A stretch of DNA of 64,000 bases from DASXKD01 sp963762735 (GTDB lineage Bacteria > Actinomycetota > Actinomycetes > Streptosporangiales > Streptosporangiaceae), in assembly GCA_963762735.1 (NCBI GenBank), contig CAVXMG010000021.1, positions 124,001-188,000 on the forward strand, in the 5' to 3' direction. Below the pieces are notes generated by a model. That model searched no databases. It was not told where the DNA came from and saw nothing but the letters and a program-made list of their open reading frames with translations. Position 1 is the first letter of the stretch, and each line of letters begins with the position of its first letter. Both the position numbers and the translations under genes were made by a program. Shown here one piece after another: positions 62,615 through 64,000 of the stretch.

Positions 62615-64000
<1,386 letters not shown>

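Overview
The window comes from a very GC-rich actinobacterial chromosome (Actinomycetota). The signs are a WhiB-family Fe-S regulator, a SigB/SigF-type sigma factor, SARP/BTAD regulators, an ANTAR regulator, many GTG starts, 4-base ATGA/GTGA gene overlaps, and intergenic DNA that is short and GC-rich. I infer a soil-type, probably filamentous organism near the streptosporangia; no rRNA or tRNA gene is present to place it further.

Layout. 3-2315: 5'-truncated secreted RCC1-repeat protein. 2439-8545: mixed housekeeping (membrane protein, sarcosine-oxidase-like flavoenzyme, a deleted ABC ATPase relic, GNAT, Lon-N domain protein, monooxygenase-like protein, hydrolase, YCII protein, S51 peptidase). 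8568-18397: FadR-type regulator, secreted phosphodiesterase, serine hydrolase, FAD monooxygenase, patatin, acyltransferase and a secreted S33 peptidase. 18577-21252: three-gene GMC oxidoreductase operon. 21287-35133: a complete L-rhamnose module. On the minus strand it holds the ABC importer (ATPase, two permeases, binding lipoprotein), isomerase, bifunctional aldolase/dehydrogenase and kinase. Divergently it holds a LacI regulator followed directly by lutABC. Together these would import L-rhamnose, split it to DHAP and lactaldehyde, oxidise lactaldehyde to L-lactate, and feed lactate to pyruvate. 35279-38803: small membrane proteins, sigma factor and ANTAR regulator. 38967-44917: glycosyltransferase, G1-type peptidase and a giant ATPase/TPR/BTAD regulator. 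45057-50441: aldo/keto reductase, stand-alone LigD polymerase domain, deacetylase-like protein, and a WhiB-DUF6328-CYTH/CHAD operon. 50653-54530: cation efflux, GH15, universal stress protein and anti-sigma-type ATPase. 54740-58743: HTH relic, two secreted repeat proteins and a damaged methyltransferase. 58889-64000: SARP-hydrolase-cyclase fusion, small unknown, YihY membrane protein and a 3'-truncated GlgX.

A caution runs through the whole window. At least a dozen otherwise canonical genes carry reading-frame breaks. Most are repaired by adding or removing one or two bases, often G or C in a short run. I read these mainly as base errors in a draft assembly, not as gene decay. The exceptions are the ABC ATPase at 4227-4874, which has lost an internal block of coding sequence, and possibly the heavily damaged methyltransferase at 57817-58743.
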